From: Allocatelliglobosispora scoriae
GTDB lineage: Bacteria > Actinomycetota > Actinomycetes > Mycobacteriales > Micromonosporaceae
Length of the DNA stretch: 64,000 nucleotides
NCBI RefSeq assembly: GCF_014204945.1
Contig: NZ_JACHMN010000003.1
Location: 3,030,319 to 3,094,318 of the forward strand
Direction of reading: 5' to 3'
The translations under genes were made by a program, and so were the position numbers. The notes below the pieces were generated by a model that saw only the letters and a program-made list of their open reading frames with translations, was not told where the DNA came from and searched no databases. Shown here one piece after another: positions 16,572 to 26,812 of the stretch. Position 1 is the first letter of the stretch. Every line of letters starts with the position of its first letter.

Positions 16572-19500
16572 GTGGATAGTGGATTATTAGGCCGGAGCCC
16601 GTGGTCGGGCCGTCTTCGGCTCCTGAGTGGAGTCTTGGTCGCCGCGTTGGTGGCAGGGCTGGTGGGTTGGGTTCAGCCGGCTGCTGCCGCTGACCCGGCG
16701 GGGGGTGCGAGGGCTGTAGCACCGTCAGGCTCGCCCGCGCCGAAGGCGAAGTCGGTGCGGGAAGCGCCGGCGAAGGCGCCGACGGATGTCAACCGTTGGG
16801 TGCCGCCGAAGTCGGTGTGGCCGTCGGCCGGTGCCGCACGAGTTGACCTGGGTAAACCGAGGATCGGAACCCGACCCGGGCTGGTTACCCCCGCAGTCTC
16901 GGTCTCGGTAGGCGGTGTGCCGCTCGCTGTGAGGGCGGTGGAGAGCGCGGCCATGACAGAAGTCCAGTCGGGGCGGCTGTTGGCTGACGCGGTCGAGGGT
17001 TCGGATTTGCCGACCGAGGTGATGATCACGTCTGTCGATCATACGGTTGTGGAGGCTGCTGGGGCGGCTGCGGGGTTCGTGATCGAACGTACAGATGGCG
17101 GTTCGGAGCCTGCGACTTTGTCGGTCGAGGCCGAGTATGCGTTGTTCGCTCATGCTTCGGGTGCGGACTACGGTGCCCGGTTGCGGGCGGTGACGGCTCC
17201 GGCGTGCGCTCTGGAGACGCCGGATATGCCGGAGTGCACGGTCCGGGAGAAGCTGGCTGACAGCAATGACCAGGCCGGCCAGACGGTGACGTGGGAGGTG
17301 GAGGTCCCCGGTGATGCGGTGGCCGGTCGGCAGGGCGTCCAGTCGGAGGGCGAGGAGGGCACGGTCGTCCTTCTGGCGGCTGGTGCGTCCAGTGATACGG
17401 GGACGTTCACGAAGACTCCGCTGTCGCCGTCGATGTCGTGGCAGGCGGGTTCGTCGGGGGGCGGGTTCTCGACGTCGTATCCGTTGGCGGTGCCGCCGGT
17501 GGCGAGCGGGATGGCGCCGCTGGTGGCGTTCGAGTATTCGTCGTCGTCAGTGGATGGCCGGACGAATGCGGAGTCGGCGCAGACGTCGTGGATGGGTGAG
17601 GGCTGGTCGTATGAGCCGGGGTATATCGAGCGGTCGTACCGGTCGTGTGCGCAGGACAAGGCGACGACCCCGTACCACACCAACAACACTGGCGATGAGT
17701 GCTGGGTCGAGGCGAATGCGACGATCGCCTGGGGCGGCCGCGCCACGGAACTGGTCCTCGACGACGGCTCGAACACGTGGAGGCTCGCCGACGACGACGG
17801 GTCGAAGGTCACGAAGTACACGGGCCCGGGGAACTGGGGCAACGGCGCGGAGACCTGGAAGGTCACGGTACCGGACGGGACCGAGTACCACTTCGGGCTT
17901 AACCGGATCAAGTCGGGGTGGGTGACCGGGGATCCGGAGACGAACTCGACGTTCAACGTGCCGGTCTTCGCCAACCACTCCGGCGAGCCGTGCTTCTCCA
18001 CGACGTTCGCGAACTCGTGGTGCACGATGACGTGGCGGTGGAACCTCGACTACGTCGTGGACCGCAGCGGCAACACCATGACGTATTACTACAAGAAGGA
18101 GACCCCGAAAACGGGGTGGCACGGTTCGGCGACGTCGCTGAAGAACTACGACCGGGCCGGGTACGTCGAGAAGATCGTGTACGGCACCCGCAAGGGCCAG
18201 GAGTACGTCGGCAGCCCGCCGGCCGTGGTCGAGTTCACCAACGCCGACCGGTGCCTGTCCTCGTGCTGGCTAGATTCGACCACCCCGGACGAGCCGCATT
18301 GGCCGGACACGCCCTGGGATCTGAACTGCCCCCAGGCCTGGACGTCGTGCACGGGGAACAAGTCGCCGTCGTACTGGAACTACAAACGCCTGTCCAAGGT
18401 CACCACCAAGGTCTTCGTCAGCGGCGCGTACAGCACTGTCGACGAGTGGGTCCTCGACCACGTGTTCCCCGCGACGGGGGAGCCGACGGTCGATCCGGCG
18501 CTGTGGCTGGACGACATCGTCCACACCGGCAAGGCCGTCACCCCGCCGATCACTTTGAACATGGTCCACTTCGGCGGGGCGACGATGGCCAACAGGGCCG
18601 GGTTCGAGGCTGTGAACACCGGGGTCAACGTCTACCGCGTCCGCCTGGGGTACATCACCAACGAGTACGGCGGGCAGACGAAGATCGCCTACGAGAACTC
18701 CGACTGCGGCTCGGGGATCGCCACCCCGAATCCGGCTGACAACCCCCGGCGGTGCTTCCCGCAGTACTACACCGACCCCGACGACGACAGCGACGCCGGG
18801 TGGACCTGGTGGAACAAGGTCCGCGTCACGTCCGTCACCGAGGACGACCTCGTCGGCGGGCAACCCGACGTCGTCACCAGCTACACCTACTCGATGGAAG
18901 GGTCGTCGGTCACCGCGCTGTGGCACCACACCGACAGCAACCGGTTCTCGACCCGGCTGAACAACCGGTCCTGGGCGGACTTCCGCGGCTGGCCGACGGT
19001 GACCACGGTCAAGGGCACCGGCACCGGGCACTCCACGAAGACCAAGCAGCTGTTCTTCCGCGGTATGCACGGCGACCGCACCGACTCCGGATGGGGCAAC
19101 CGCACCGCGAACATCACCAACTCGGAGAACCAGCAGTACACCGACCTGTACTACCGGGCCGGGTTCCTCTACGAGGAAATAGTCGTCAACACCGACACCG
19201 CCGTGGCCGACAGCAAGAAGCTGCACTTCCCCTGGCAGTACCAGACCGGGTTCGACTCCCTCGGCGGCGGAATCATGCCGTCGGCGCTCGCGGCGAACGT
19301 GGTCAGGGAGAACACCACGATCTCCCGCACCCGGGTCACGTCCACGGGCAGCCCGGTGATGACCGACACGAAGACCACCACCACCTGGGACCCTGCCTTC
19401 GTCCGGGTCACCCAGATCACCAACAACGGGAAGGTGCTGTTCAACACCACCACCAACCCCTACGGCGACGACACCGGAACGTATGCCGGAGACGAGACCT

Positions 19501-22500
19501 GCACCAAGCTCGAATACGCCGCCACCACCGCAGCGTGGATGACCAACAGGGTCTCCGCCACCTTCATCAACTCCGGCCTCACCTGCACGGCGATGTCGCA
19601 GACCGCGACACTGGCCGCGACACGGACCTACTACGACAACGAAACGGTCAACGGAGCCCTGCCGACCACCGCCGCCCAGGTGCGGGGACTCCCGTCGAAG
19701 ACCGAGGAACTCTCGGAGTGGACCCCTGCGGCTAGCTACACGGCCACCGGCCTCACCGCCTACGACGACCTGGGCCGCGCGACGTCGGTCACGGACACCA
19801 CCAACCGGCTGACCACCACCACCTACACCCCGCAGCTCGGAAACCCGGTCACCAGCACCAAGATCACCCAGGTCGTCAACAACACGACCGGTGCCGGGCT
19901 CGACACCACCACGACCCTGGACCCGCTGCGGGGGCTGCCCTTGACGGTCACCGACGCCAACGGCAAGGTCACCACCGGCGAATACGACGCCCTCGGCAGG
20001 CTCACCAAGGTCCGGCATCCCGGCAACGCCTCAGCGTTCCCCGACGTGCAGTACACCTACCAGGTCCAGAACACGCTGCCGTCCTACATCAAAACCAGCA
20101 CCCTCATCCCCAGCGGAGCCTCCGGCGACGCCCAACTCGACTCCTACGAACTGTTCGACGGCCTCGTCCGACCGCTGCAGACCCAGGCACCAGGCGCCAA
20201 CGGATCCCGGGTCGTGACCTACAACAAGTACGACGCCCGCGGCGCGGTGACCGAGACCGGCCCCCAGCACCACAGCGCCGCCACGGCGTCCGGGACCCTG
20301 GTACCGCTGCAGACCAACAGCTCAATCGGGTACACGAAGCTGACCTACGACGGACTCGGCCGCAAAACCACCGAGCAGCTGTGGTCGGCGAACGGGGCGG
20401 GCCCCGGCCGAGGTGTCCCGGGTGACCTACAGCTACACCGGTGACAGCGTCACCGCCGACCACCCGACCGGCGGAACCGACATCACCACGGTCGCCGACG
20501 TCTTCGGACGCACCGTCCAGCTCAAGCAGTACACCCAGGGCAGCACCCCCACCGGCGCCGCGGACACCAGCTCCTTCAAGTACGACCGCCTCGGGCAACT
20601 CATCGAGGTCAAGGATTCGGCGTCACCCGTCAACACGTGGAAGTACACCTACGACCTGCAGGGCCGAAAGGTCAAGACGGAGGATCCCGACGCTGGCACG
20701 ATGACGACCCACTACGACCCCCTCGGCCGCGCCGACTACACGATCAACGGCAACGACGACAAGACCATCACCACCTACGACGACTTCGGCCGGATCACCG
20801 CGACATACAAGGACACCCAGACAGCAGCCAACCAGCTCACCGCCTACACCTACGACCCCGTCGGCGCCCTCGGACAGCTGGCATCGGCCACCCGGTACAC
20901 CGCGGGATCGACAGGGCCCGCCTACATCCAGCGGACAGCCCAGTTCGACGACGCCTACCGGCCGAAGAAGACCGAGACCGTCATCCCCGCCGGCACCACA
21001 CCCGCCGAAGCGGCCCTCGCCGGGACCTACGTCACCACCGCCACCTACCGCAACAACGGGGCACCCGCCACCACCGTCTTCCCCTCCCTCAGCGCCCAGC
21101 CGACACAACCCCTGGGCGGCCTACCTGCAGAGACCCTGACCTACGGATACAACACCCTCGGCCAGCAGGCATCTGTCACCGGCAGCAGCGGGCAGGCATA
21201 CGTCGCCGACACCGCCTACGAATTCGACGGACTTCTCCACCAGCAGATCCTCGGCAACTCCGGCAGCCCCAGCAAACAGGTCCGGCACACCCTCGACTAC
21301 GTCCCGGGAACCCGGCGCCTCGCCACGTCCCTGGTCGAAACCGCACACCAGACCAACCCCGGAACCTGGACCAGTCGCACCACCGACGACTACACCTACG
21401 ACCTCGCAGGCAACGTCGCCAGCATCGCCGGCAAGTCCGGCACCACCGCCGACCTCGAAGAGTGCTTCGGCTACGACAATCTCCGCAGGATGACCGCCGC
21501 CTGGACTCAGAGTTCTGGCAACTGCACCACACCACAGAAAACCGGTGCTGCGGCATACGCCTACTGGACCAACTGGAACTTCGGCGCCACCACCGGAAAC
21601 CCCGCCGGATCCTCGGGCAACCGCAGTACCCAGACCAGCTACAACGCAGCCGGAACCCCCACCTCTACATCGACATACGACTACACCCTGCCGGGAATCG
21701 GCGGCCCCCACGCCGTCGACACCGTCACCACCAACGGCACCACCGCCACCTACACCTACGACAAAGCCGGCAACACCCTCACCCGCCCCGGCCAAACACT
21801 GAAATGGAACACCGAAGGCCGCCTCGAACGGCTCACCACAACCGCAGGCCAGACCAACTACATCTACAACGCTGACGGCACCCGGCTCCTGCGCACCGAC
21901 CCCGACGGCACCGCGACCCTGACCCTGCCCGACGGCACCGAACTCTCCGCCACCACCACACCCACAACGATCACCGGCACCCGCTACATCGCCGGCGTCG
22001 CCGTTCGCACCGGCGCCACCACGCTCGCCTGGAACATCGCCGACCACCACGGCACCGGCCAGGTCACCATCGACCCCGCATACCTCACCGCCACCCGCCG
22101 CCGCAGCACCCCCTACGGCGAACCCAACCCCACCGGCACCCCCGTACCGGGCTTCGGTACCAAGGGCTTCGCCGGCGGCACCACCGACCCCACCGGACTC
22201 ACCCACCTCGGCGCCCGCGAATACGACCCCACCATCGGCCGCTTCCTCAGCGTCGACCCCGCATTCGTCTCCGAAGACCCCCAGTCCTGGAACGGATACA
22301 CCTACGCCAACAACACCCCCGTCACCCTCAGCGACCCCACCGGCCTAGCCCCTGTCGGGTGCTTCAACACCAACGGCTGCTCCTGGGTCCGCACTGCCAG
22401 CATCCAACCGAAACGCAGCGCAGCGCACGACATCCTCGGCGGCTTCGCCTGGCTGCCGATCATCGGCGACTTCGCCATGTACGGCGACGCCCTCCTCTAC

Positions 22501-23094
22501 GAAGCCGAAGGCAACCAAGCAGCCGCCGACGAGCTCTACGACACCCTCGCCGTCATCGCCAACCTCACGGTCCTGGGGGCAGTCGTACCTCCAAGCGGAC
22601 TAAAGTTCGGCCGACGCCTGTGGACCCTGGCCATTGAGAAGGCCGGCGTTATGGAAATTCATGCCGGGGTAGAGCTAGCCACCAAGTTCGCCGAGAAGAA
22701 GGTCCCCTACGGATCTACGGAACTCAGTAAGCTCGCTATTCAGTACCGCTTGGACAACCCTAGTGTCAAGTATGGCCAGAATGTTGCGGTCTTCGTAGTC
22801 AACGGACCCGGAGGCCAACGAGTCATCATCTCGCCCAATGTCCCTAAAGGCCCACACTCCGAATATCTCATCGACCAATACATGAAAGGTCTAACACTGC
22901 CAAAAGGAAAATCACTCGAGGTCGTTGCGGTCTACTCCGAGTGGGTGCCATGCAAGGGCGACTGCATGGCCATGGTGGAAGCATATGGGAGTGCGGTAGT
23001 GTCATGGTCATTCAAAGATGGGCAATCCGCGCGCACTCCGATCCGTGAAATGATTGAACGACTCAGATCAAGGAACAGGCCAACTGACCTATGA
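16572..23094 (+). pseudogene. RHS/YD-repeat polymorphic toxin with one frameshift, deaminase-like tip
   Basis: Secreted contact-toxin gene; 2173 codons if one extra base is removed. GTG at 16572 (GAGGGGG upstream) gives a signal peptide, LLSGVLVAALVAGLVGW ending QPAAAA. Then come a long beta-rich region, YD repeats (YDALGRLTKV, YDGLGRKTTE, YDPLGRADYT), the RHS core YDPTIGRFLSVDP near 22225, a pre-toxin helix segment, and a variable tip from about 22345. The tip carries HSE (His2095, Glu2097) and PCKGDC (Cys2127, Cys2131), zinc-site signatures of nucleic-acid deaminases. The frame breaks near 20395-20412 in GCGGGCCCCGG; removing one G restores NGAAPAEVSRVTYSY. It may be an assembly error, a recent mutation or programmed slippage. 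The tip and following genes are visibly AT-richer than the RHS body. Confidence 0.85.
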
Positions 23095-23612
23095 ACTTCG
23101 ACAGTCGCATACTCGCTGCGTTGACCGCTCCAATGGAGGAAGTCACCGAGGGTACAGAAGTAGAACGCGGACTTGCCGGCGTAACCGCTTCTCTAACCCA
23201 CGCCGACAATGAATTCCTCACCACGTGGGGGCTACCCCGCTTCGACACCTTCCAGCCACTCGCGCCCGATGAGGTGACCATAGACAAATACGGATATTTC
23301 GCGCACGTCGCCAACCTGGGCACGGTCAGCAGTCCCATGTCCAAAATAGTCTTGTCCGACAAAGGAAAAGTACTTTCGTGCGACTTCGACCGTCCCGGCA
23401 ATTTCAAGTACGTCAACACTTCCATGGTGCAATTTGCAACCACAATGTGGCGATACCACTACGTCAGCGAAATTCTGGTCGAAATGAATCAGGACGACGA
23501 GAATTTTTACCCTGGTCTGCAGCTCTTCTGGCAGTACTGCTGCGCGGTTGACCACATGGTTGACCTTGATTCCACCGTCTCGTACTGGCAAGGACGGGTT
23601 GAAACCCTCTAG
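23091..23612 (+). CDS. SUKH-4-like immunity protein (cognate)
   Basis: 173-aa cytoplasmic protein that should neutralise the toxin tip. Seen: the SUKH-4-type pattern NEFLTTWGLPRFDTFQPL, a central beta region, KVLSCDFDRPGNFKYVNTSM followed by QFATTMW, and the closing SYWQGRVETL. The start overlaps the toxin stop by 4 nt (ATGA), the usual tight coupling of toxin and immunity. It shares length and most motif positions with the second copy at 23845. An imperfectly conserved but clear paralogous pair implies protection against two related tips. Family assignment is by motif reading only. Confidence 0.75.
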   Translation: MNFDSRILAALTAPMEEVTEGTEVERGLAGVTASLTHADNEFLTTWGLPRFDTFQPLAPDEVTIDKYGYFAHVANLGTVSSPMSKIVLSDKGKVLSCDFDRPGNFKYVNTSMVQFATTMWRYHYVSEILVEMNQDDENFYPGLQLFWQYCCAVDHMVDLDSTVSYWQGRVETL

Positions 23613-23620
23613 CTAATCAC

Positions 23621-23660
23621 AAGTCCGGCTCCGCCCAAATTTCTCAGCGGAGCCGGACTT
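23621..23660 (+). terminator. Hairpin after first immunity gene
   Basis: Perfect 14-bp inverted repeat AAGTCCGGCTCCGC (23621-23634) and GCGGAGCCGGACTT (23647-23660) with a 12-base loop, 8 bases after the stop codon. No T-run, so termination is inferred from position. Confidence 0.6.
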
Positions 23661-23797
23661 GCTCCTACCGACGTGTGACCGCGACCAATTGCTAGCCTCC
23701 GCGCCGGAGGGTTGCCCACGTCATGTCATACCTCGGCAATAGCGGGACAGCGCGAGCGCCGGTCTGGCGCTCTCCCCGGGTCGCCGTCGCCGCCGAG

Positions 23798-23848
23798 GAT
23801 TACCCAGGATTCCGGACAACCCCAAGGAACAGGCCGGCGGACCTATGA
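23798..23848 (+). pseudogene. Relic of a second toxin C-terminus
   Basis: Directly before the second immunity gene an in-frame tail reads ...GFRTTPRNRPADL and stops in an ATGA overlap with the next ATG. The intact toxin upstream ends RSRNRPTDL in exactly the same arrangement. This looks like the last codons of another toxin tip whose body was lost, leaving its immunity gene behind. It is short, so chance cannot be excluded, but both the peptide and the overlap are matched. Confidence 0.5.
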
Positions 23849-24366
23849 TTTTCGATAAACGAATCATCACAACACTGACCGCGCCTCTGGAAGTAGTTAC
23901 TAAAGGCAGGGACGCCGAACGCGGTCTCAGCGGTCGCATCTTAGGCCTTAATGAGACCGACAACGAATTCCTGTCGACCTGGGGACTGCCCCGCACCGAG
24001 ATGTTCCACCCATTCCCTCCAAACGAAGTCGTCACAGACGACATGGACTACTTCACCCACTTCGGCAACTTCGGACCCGCAGATGAACCAACGACAAGAG
24101 CACAAGCCTTCAACGACGGCATGATCCTGTCGCGCACCTTCGACCAGCCAGTCCGCTACAAGATAGTCAACTCATCAATGATGCAATTCGGCACCACTAT
24201 GTGGCGCTGGGTTAGCCTCAGTGAAATACTGATCGAGATGAGCGAGATGGACGAGGACTACTTCCCTGGATTGGCGCTGTTCTGGCAACACTGCCGTTCA
24301 GTCGACACTCGAATCGACCTGAACCCCGTCCTCTCGTACTGGCAGGCCCGGGTTCACAACCTATAA
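23845..24366 (+). CDS. Second SUKH-4-like immunity protein (orphan paralogue)
   Basis: 173-aa paralogue of the 23091 product with the same landmarks: DNEFLSTWGLPRTEMFHPF, RTFDQPVRYKIVNSSMMQF, GTTMWRW and SYWQARVHNL. It starts at ATG 23845 inside the relic toxin tail. It probably confers immunity to a related toxin no longer encoded here, or to rivals' tips. It is followed by a hairpin at 24403. Orphan immunity arrays of this kind are well known downstream of RHS genes. Confidence 0.73.
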   Translation: MIFDKRIITTLTAPLEVVTKGRDAERGLSGRILGLNETDNEFLSTWGLPRTEMFHPFPPNEVVTDDMDYFTHFGNFGPADEPTTRAQAFNDGMILSRTFDQPVRYKIVNSSMMQFGTTMWRWVSLSEILIEMSEMDEDYFPGLALFWQHCRSVDTRIDLNPVLSYWQARVHNL

Positions 24367-24858
24367 GGTAACTCCGGGATAGGTTGCTACATGAGATACT
24401 TCGGATCTCGTAGAACCGGCGAAATGCCGGCACCGCGAGATCCCAGGGAGACATTACGGGCCTGTCAAGTTAGCGGCTCTGGTGCGAATCGGTGATGACG
24501 GATCGGAGTCATATGGTTACGGGGATGATGTGGCAGGTCGGCCGCGCATACTACCCTTGAGTTGGCTCCTCGTTCGGCCTTTGGTTCCAGCCGTCAAGGT
24601 ATACGAACCAGCATTGTGGCTGGTCAGTCGTTCAGGCAGCGGTCACTCAGCGTCACCACCGGAATCGCGACAGAGCCCACCGCAGTTCTTGTTCGAAACC
24701 TGGGGTGAAGCCTCTACAGCGGTCAGGTGTAGATCCTGTCGACTATCAGCCGTTCGAAGAGGTCACAGCCATCCGATTGGCAGAGTCCAACCGAGACCCG
24801 ATCTTGATAGGCTGCATTGACTTCGTGATCAGCCAATCGCGTCGGCGACGGATCCAGA
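24367..24858. other. Gap with possible gene debris
   Basis: About 490 bases between the immunity gene and the 24859 gene. Besides the hairpin, one frame around 24714-24830 reads plausibly coding (GVDPVDYQPFEEVTAIRLAE, ending near CIDFVIS) but has no start with a ribosome site and breaks off. I treat it as a remnant of a toxin-immunity cassette rather than a gene. Confidence 0.35.
24403..24443 (+). terminator. Nested hairpin after second immunity gene
   Basis: Outer arms GGATCTCG (24403-24410) and CGAGATCC (24436-24443) enclose inner arms CCGGC (24416-24420) and GCCGG (24426-24430). It lies 37 bases past the stop, consistent with a terminator. Confidence 0.5.
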
Positions 24859-26034
24859 ATGGACGCGCCGTTCGGCGGACTTCATCCGGGGTCGGCACGA
24901 CCGAGCTATGTCGCGTCTTGGGCTCGAAACGGCTCCCGGTTCCCGTTGCCGGAGACGCAGCGACTGCACTTGATCAGCACCTGTGGCGCCGTTAGCCTCC
25001 CCTTTGTGGCGTACTTCGGCTCGATAGTCCTGACCCGGTCGAACAGGCGTGTGCCTGCCTTGCCTTCCGTCGGGCGCATCGGCTACCGGCACGTCCGGTT
25101 GCGCGAGCTCGGCGGAGGCTGGCAGGTGCTGGAGACGTCTGGCGCGAACGATCCGCCGGACCTCGTCGAAGCCGTTGCCGAACTGGCCGAGCTCTGGTCG
25201 GAACCGGTTCTCGCCGCATACGTCAACGCCGGCGACTGCGTCCAGATGCACTGGGCGGCGCCCGGCCGCGAGGTCAGCTCGGTGCACCTGCCCGGATCGC
25301 AGTCGACCGACGACTGCGGCTACCTGCACCGCCCGCAGTTCATCGCGCGCCGAGACCCGCATGACGTAGCCGAGGATCTCGCGGGCTGGGCTGCGACGGC
25401 AGGTCTAACTGTTTCGCGACGACGGCTCGAGCGTGCTGTGTCGCACGAGTACGACGGGGAGACCAGCCTGTCGGCGCATCGTCGAACCTTCGAGCTCATC
25501 CGGGCCTTCGGGTTCGCGGACATCCCCCCGTCGGTGACGTACACGGTGGACCCCTACGGCGAGCCGTTCGATCTCATCACGTTCAACATGTTCGGGCTCG
25601 CTTTCCGCGCTCGCAGCAGCGCAGCGGCGCGCAGTCAGGGCTACTCATACGCAGCCGGACCCGAGCAGCCGTGGGAGCGACAGGCGATCGAACTGGACGC
25701 GGACATATTCGCCGCGGCGTTCGCGGACGAGGTCGATCGCGGCGCTCTTTTCTCCCGTGCCTTGCGGGTTCATGAGGCGGAGCAGACCGCGAGTGCGGGG
25801 ACTGCACCGCAGCCTCAGGAGGTGTCGCCCGGTGTAGCGAACCCACTCCGGCTCTCCCTCGACCTGGCCGAATCAATGATCGCCTCCCACCGACTCGGCG
25901 CCGGCTACTCCTACCCGGACCCCGCCGTCGGCACCGGCACATGGCCGGAACTCGCCGACGACGACCCGGCGGCGCCGCACCGGCAACAACCACCCGACGC
26001 TGCCCGTGCCCTGTCTGCCGAGGGCACGCCTTGA
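24859..26034 (+). CDS. Hypothetical protein
   Basis: Up to 391 aa; family not recognised. Seen: a soluble protein with LPSVGRIGYRHVRLRELGGG, a middle AHRRTFELIRAFGFADIPPS, SVTYTVDPYGEPFDLITFNM, and an Asp/Pro-rich disordered end. No signal peptide or membrane helix. The start is uncertain: ATG 24859 has no ribosome site, and GTG at 25006 (VAYFGSIVL) is an alternative that begins nearer the more protein-like region. It follows the immunity array on the same strand, so it could be a further immunity or toxin-associated gene; nothing in the sequence proves that. Confidence 0.5.
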   Translation: MDAPFGGLHPGSARPSYVASWARNGSRFPLPETQRLHLISTCGAVSLPFVAYFGSIVLTRSNRRVPALPSVGRIGYRHVRLRELGGGWQVLETSGANDPPDLVEAVAELAELWSEPVLAAYVNAGDCVQMHWAAPGREVSSVHLPGSQSTDDCGYLHRPQFIARRDPHDVAEDLAGWAATAGLTVSRRRLERAVSHEYDGETSLSAHRRTFELIRAFGFADIPPSVTYTVDPYGEPFDLITFNMFGLAFRARSSAAARSQGYSYAAGPEQPWERQAIELDADIFAAAFADEVDRGALFSRALRVHEAEQTASAGTAPQPQEVSPGVANPLRLSLDLAESMIASHRLGAGYSYPDPAVGTGTWPELADDDPAAPHRQQPPDAARALSAEGTP

Positions 26035-26129
26035 GCCGCAGCGACCGCCCGGTACAGAGCCTCCAGCGGCATGCCACCTACGGACGCGACGAAGATCAAC
26101 GCACGGATCGCGCATAGCTCCGCGCTATG

Positions 26130-26405
26130 TCACCTGTGGTGACGGGGTTTCTCAACGTCGGTCCTGGATCGGGACCGCGCCCGATCGGGTACCGCGGATC
26201 CGTGGCCGGGTCGTGTTCCAGAAGAACCCTGGTGGTGCATTGCCCCGTAGAAGTAGTCGAGGGCCTCCTCGCGTGCCGCCAGGTCATCGTCGAGGAGCAG
26301 AGGAAAGACATGCGGGGCGGCGGTGGCCGGACCGTAGGCGTGGTCCATGGCCGCCCAGTCGATGCCGTGCAGGTGAGCGAGGGCTGGCGGCTGCGGCGCG
26401 GTCAT
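26130..26405 (-). pseudogene. Truncated HEAT-like hypothetical protein (N-terminal piece)
   Basis: From ATG at 26405 the minus strand reads ALAHLHGIDWAAMDHAYGPA and then DDDLAAREEALDYFYGAMHH, typical of the N-terminus of a common actinobacterial HEAT-repeat-like protein. After about 55 residues the reading becomes Arg-rich and unlike any protein, then stops. The rest of the gene is missing, so this is a relic in a decayed stretch. Confidence 0.5.
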
Positions 26406-26812
26406 CGGCGGATCTCGCACGACGGTACGACTCATCCGCTCCGGCATACGCCACCAGCCCAGCGCTGCCGTTTCATCCGCTGCGGTGGCATCACCGGCAC
26501 AGCCTGCGCGGTTGTGGGCGTAGACCTGCGGGACATCTCGTACCTCTATCCCTTCACCGTTGGAGCGCCGGTCGAGGCCTATTACCCTGCCGCAGCCTGC
26601 GACGTCGCCGTGGCCATCACCACCCCGATCGAGGCGCGGTCTGAGCGTTGCTTCCGCAAGATCGTCGGATAAGGGCCTTGTCGGACGGTGCCAGCGGAGG
26701 CGGATCTGTCAGCACCTGGGTAATGTTCCAGAGGCCGGTGCGATCGAGCTATGGAGGCGGCCGGGCATCCCTCGATCGTTCCATGCATCCTGAGATGAAC
26801 GGCGGACACAAC
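26406..26812. other. Gap with no gene recognised
   Basis: About 400 bases between a relic and the PAS/GAF gene. A plus-strand frame contains DLRDISYLYPFTVGAPVEAY, which looks mildly protein-like, but it has no credible start and no family match. Probably debris plus the promoter of the 26813 gene. Confidence 0.35.

Noticed and set aside
18270..20018. 582-codon minus-strand frame inside the RHS gene
   Set aside because: Shadow of the YD-repeat region.
24482..24820. 112-codon plus-strand ORF after the immunity genes
   Set aside because: Composition is irregular, no ribosome site, and another frame in the same DNA looks more protein-like; treated as debris.
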